This document shows positions 6,228 to 7,477 of a stretch of DNA of 7,477 nucleotides, piece after piece. The stretch covers positions 1-7,477 of the forward strand of contig CALAZS010000015.1 in NCBI GenBank assembly GCA_937926265.1, given 5' to 3'. The position numbers and the translations under genes were made by a program. Each line of letters opens with the position of its first letter. Positions within the stretch are counted from its first letter, which is position 1. Source of the stretch: an uncultured Gammaproteobacteria bacterium. GTDB taxonomy: Bacteria; Pseudomonadota; Gammaproteobacteria; Chromatiales; Chromatiaceae. The notes under the pieces are model-generated. The model did not search any database, had not been told where the DNA came from, and was given only the letters and a program-made list of their open reading frames with translations.

Positions 6228-6887
6228 TTACCAGAGTATCCTGGCCAGCGAAGATCCCAAACCGCCAAAAAACTGGATTGCCGGCGTTAAAATCTTGCCC
6301 AGCAGGCCGGTAAACAACAAAACCAACAGAATAATAAAACCCCATGATTCGGTTTTATTGTATTGATAAGCGATTTTTGCCGGCAGGAATGAACTGACTA
6401 TCCTGCCACCATCCAGAGGCAAAAGCGGCAGCAGGTTAAGCACCATCAGGATGGCATTAATTAAAATGCCAAATGTAGCCATGTGAAATAACGGTGCTGC
6501 GGCCCAGGCTGAAACCTGACCTACCACGGGAATAAATGCCAACAGCAGCGACCAGCCCAGCAACATGATGAAATTTGAAAAAGGACCTGCTGCAGCCACG
6601 ATGGCGCTGTCTCTTTTCGGTTTCCCCAGGTTGCGCCAGTTCACCGGCACTGGCTTGGCCCAGCCAAACATGAACCCGGTCAGCACATACATTCCCAACG
6701 GCAATACAATGGTACCAATCGGATCGATATGCTTTAAAGGGTTTAGCGTTACCCGACCAGCCAGACGGGCCGTTTTGTCGCCCAGGCGATCTGCAACATA
6801 TCCATGAGCAGCCTCATGAACGGTAATCGCCAATAAAACGGGCAAAATCGCGATCGCAATTTGTTGAATTGTGGAAAGTTCCTGCAT
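6228..6887 (-). CDS. Site-2 protease family protein (peptidase M50)
   Basis: Polytopic membrane zinc metalloprotease of 219 residues, in the compact M50 group without a PDZ domain. The zinc motif HEAAH (H24, E25, H28) lies in the first helix, and the third ligand motif NLLPLLPLDGGRI (151-163, with D159) lies in a later helix. The conserved GPFSN (101-105) and the motif LNPLKHIDPIGTI (48-60) are also typical. At least five hydrophobic segments are visible (about 8-28, 57-76, 94-120, 131-156, 183-200). The family cleaves substrates within the membrane; the substrate of this group is not known to me. The gene starts 30 bp after the yciO stop, so the two are probably co-transcribed. The ribosome-binding site before the ATG is poor (only AAAGA directly adjacent). 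No convincing terminator follows its stop. Family assignment is firm, biological role open. Confidence 0.93.
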   Translation of the reverse strand: MQELSTIQQIAIAILPVLLAITVHEAAHGYVADRLGDKTARLAGRVTLNPLKHIDPIGTIVLPLGMYVLTGFMFGWAKPVPVNWRNLGKPKRDSAIVAAAGPFSNFIMLLGWSLLLAFIPVVGQVSAWAAAPLFHMATFGILINAILMVLNLLPLLPLDGGRIVSSFLPAKIAYQYNKTESWGFIILLVLLFTGLLGKILTPAIQFFGGLGSSLARILW

Positions 6888-6917
6888 TCTTTAGCCGTTT
6901 TATTCTCAGTATCTGTG

Positions 6918-7477
6918 TTATTCAAAAATTGAAATATCGCCCTTGCCTTCACGCAAGATAACCGGAATATCATCAACAAGATCAACCATGGTGGTTTCTT
7001 CCATGCCGCAATAGCCGCCGTCAATAATCAGATCCACCTGGTTGCCAATGGTATCTTTCATGTCGTAGGGATCGGTCAGCGGATATTCATCACCGGGTAA
7101 CAGCAAGGTTGAAGTCAGCATTGGCTCGCCCAGTGTTTCAAGCAGTTCCAGTGCTATACGATTGTCAGGAATACGGATACCAATGGTTTTCTTTTTTTCA
7201 TGCAATAACCGCTTTGGTACCTGCTTTGTGGCGTTGTTTATGAAAGTATAGGCCCCGGGTGTCAGGTTTTTAAGCAAACGGTACTGGTTGTTATCAATCT
7301 TTGCATAGGTGGCAATTTCAGAAAGATCACGACACGCCAGGGTAAAGTCGTGCTTGTCATCTACCTGGCGAATACGGCGCATTCTCTGCAGTGCATTTTT
7401 ATCACCAATGTGGCAACCGAGAGCGTAACTGGTATCAGTTGGGTAAACAATAATACCGCCCTGGTGGACAATATCCG
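6918..7477 (-). CDS. yciO: YciO-type Sua5/YrdC-family protein (5' end cut by window edge)
   Basis: Partial gene: 185 residues are readable and the start lies beyond base 7477. Reading stays open through the edge, and the segment upstream of the Met codon at 7380-7382 is clearly part of the protein (GGIIVYPTDTSYALGC, then RMRRIRQ), so that Met is internal. The protein resembles E. coli YciO almost end to end (PTD.YALGC, the FTL.CRDLSE block, TPG.YTFI, EKKKTIGIR, LGEPMLTSTLLLPG, VDLIIDGGYCG, VILREGKGD). By comparison roughly 20 residues are missing. The fold binds ATP, threonine and bicarbonate to make threonylcarbamoyl-adenylate in TsaC/Sua5. YciO paralogues lack the STSAN-type signature (here TSTLL) and are not thought to be the main tRNA t6A enzyme, so the cellular role is uncertain. 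It probably forms an operon with the downstream site-2 protease gene. Confidence 0.93.
   Translation of the reverse strand, partial: DIVHQGGIIVYPTDTSYALGCHIGDKNALQRMRRIRQVDDKHDFTLACRDLSEIATYAKIDNNQYRLLKNLTPGAYTFINNATKQVPKRLLHEKKKTIGIRIPDNRIALELLETLGEPMLTSTLLLPGDEYPLTDPYDMKDTIGNQVDLIIDGGYCGMEETTMVDLVDDIPVILREGKGDISIFE

Noticed and set aside
6918..7382. The yciO-type gene starting at the ATG at 7380-7382 as a complete 154-residue protein
   Set aside because: The frame stays open to the window edge and the upstream 31 codons encode a conserved YciO N-terminal region, so this Met is internal and the gene is cut by the window, not truncated in the genome.

Overview
The window reads as chromosomal DNA of a gammaproteobacterium of moderate GC content. 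The evidence is a close YciO homologue, a compact M50 site-2 protease beside it, and an envelope and cyclic-di-GMP gene set of a type common in aquatic Gammaproteobacteria. I cannot name a genus. All six genes lie on the minus strand, so transcription runs from high to low coordinates. I see no tRNA, rRNA, CRISPR array, transposase or attachment site.

Right part (about 6228-7477): the 3' part of a yciO-type gene (Sua5/YciO/YrdC family) whose start lies beyond the window edge, followed after 30 bp by a small M50 site-2 protease. In other Gammaproteobacteria I recall these two genes followed by trpS and the scpA/scpB genes. Here a signalling locus follows instead.

Middle (6037-6227): a 191-bp A+T-rich spacer. 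It holds a plausible sigma-70 promoter facing the signalling locus and an uninterrupted run of 11 C on the transcribed strand (11 G as written), 26-36 nt before the next start codon. This run is a candidate slippage (phase-variable) control element.

Left part (96-6036): a tightly packed four-gene unit with gaps of 30, 2 and 5 bp. It encodes (1) a 1075-residue membrane HD-GYP protein, probably a cyclic-di-GMP phosphodiesterase, with a periplasmic double Cache domain that appears to carry a whole solute-binding-protein domain inside it, and with a large insertion in the HD-GYP core; (2) a secreted single-domain FecR-like protein; (3) an exported OmpA-like protein with a peptidoglycan-binding C-terminal domain; (4) a CHASE2 membrane sensor that ends shortly after its last membrane helix, with no cyclase, kinase or GGDEF output domain. 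Together the parts span peptidoglycan/outer membrane, periplasm, inner membrane and cytoplasmic second-messenger turnover. My inference is an envelope- or nutrient-sensing module that controls cyclic-di-GMP, in which the HD-GYP protein may supply the output that the CHASE2 protein lacks. This locus is the most interesting part of the window.

The first 95 bases hold no gene, only a weak hairpin downstream of the CHASE2 gene.
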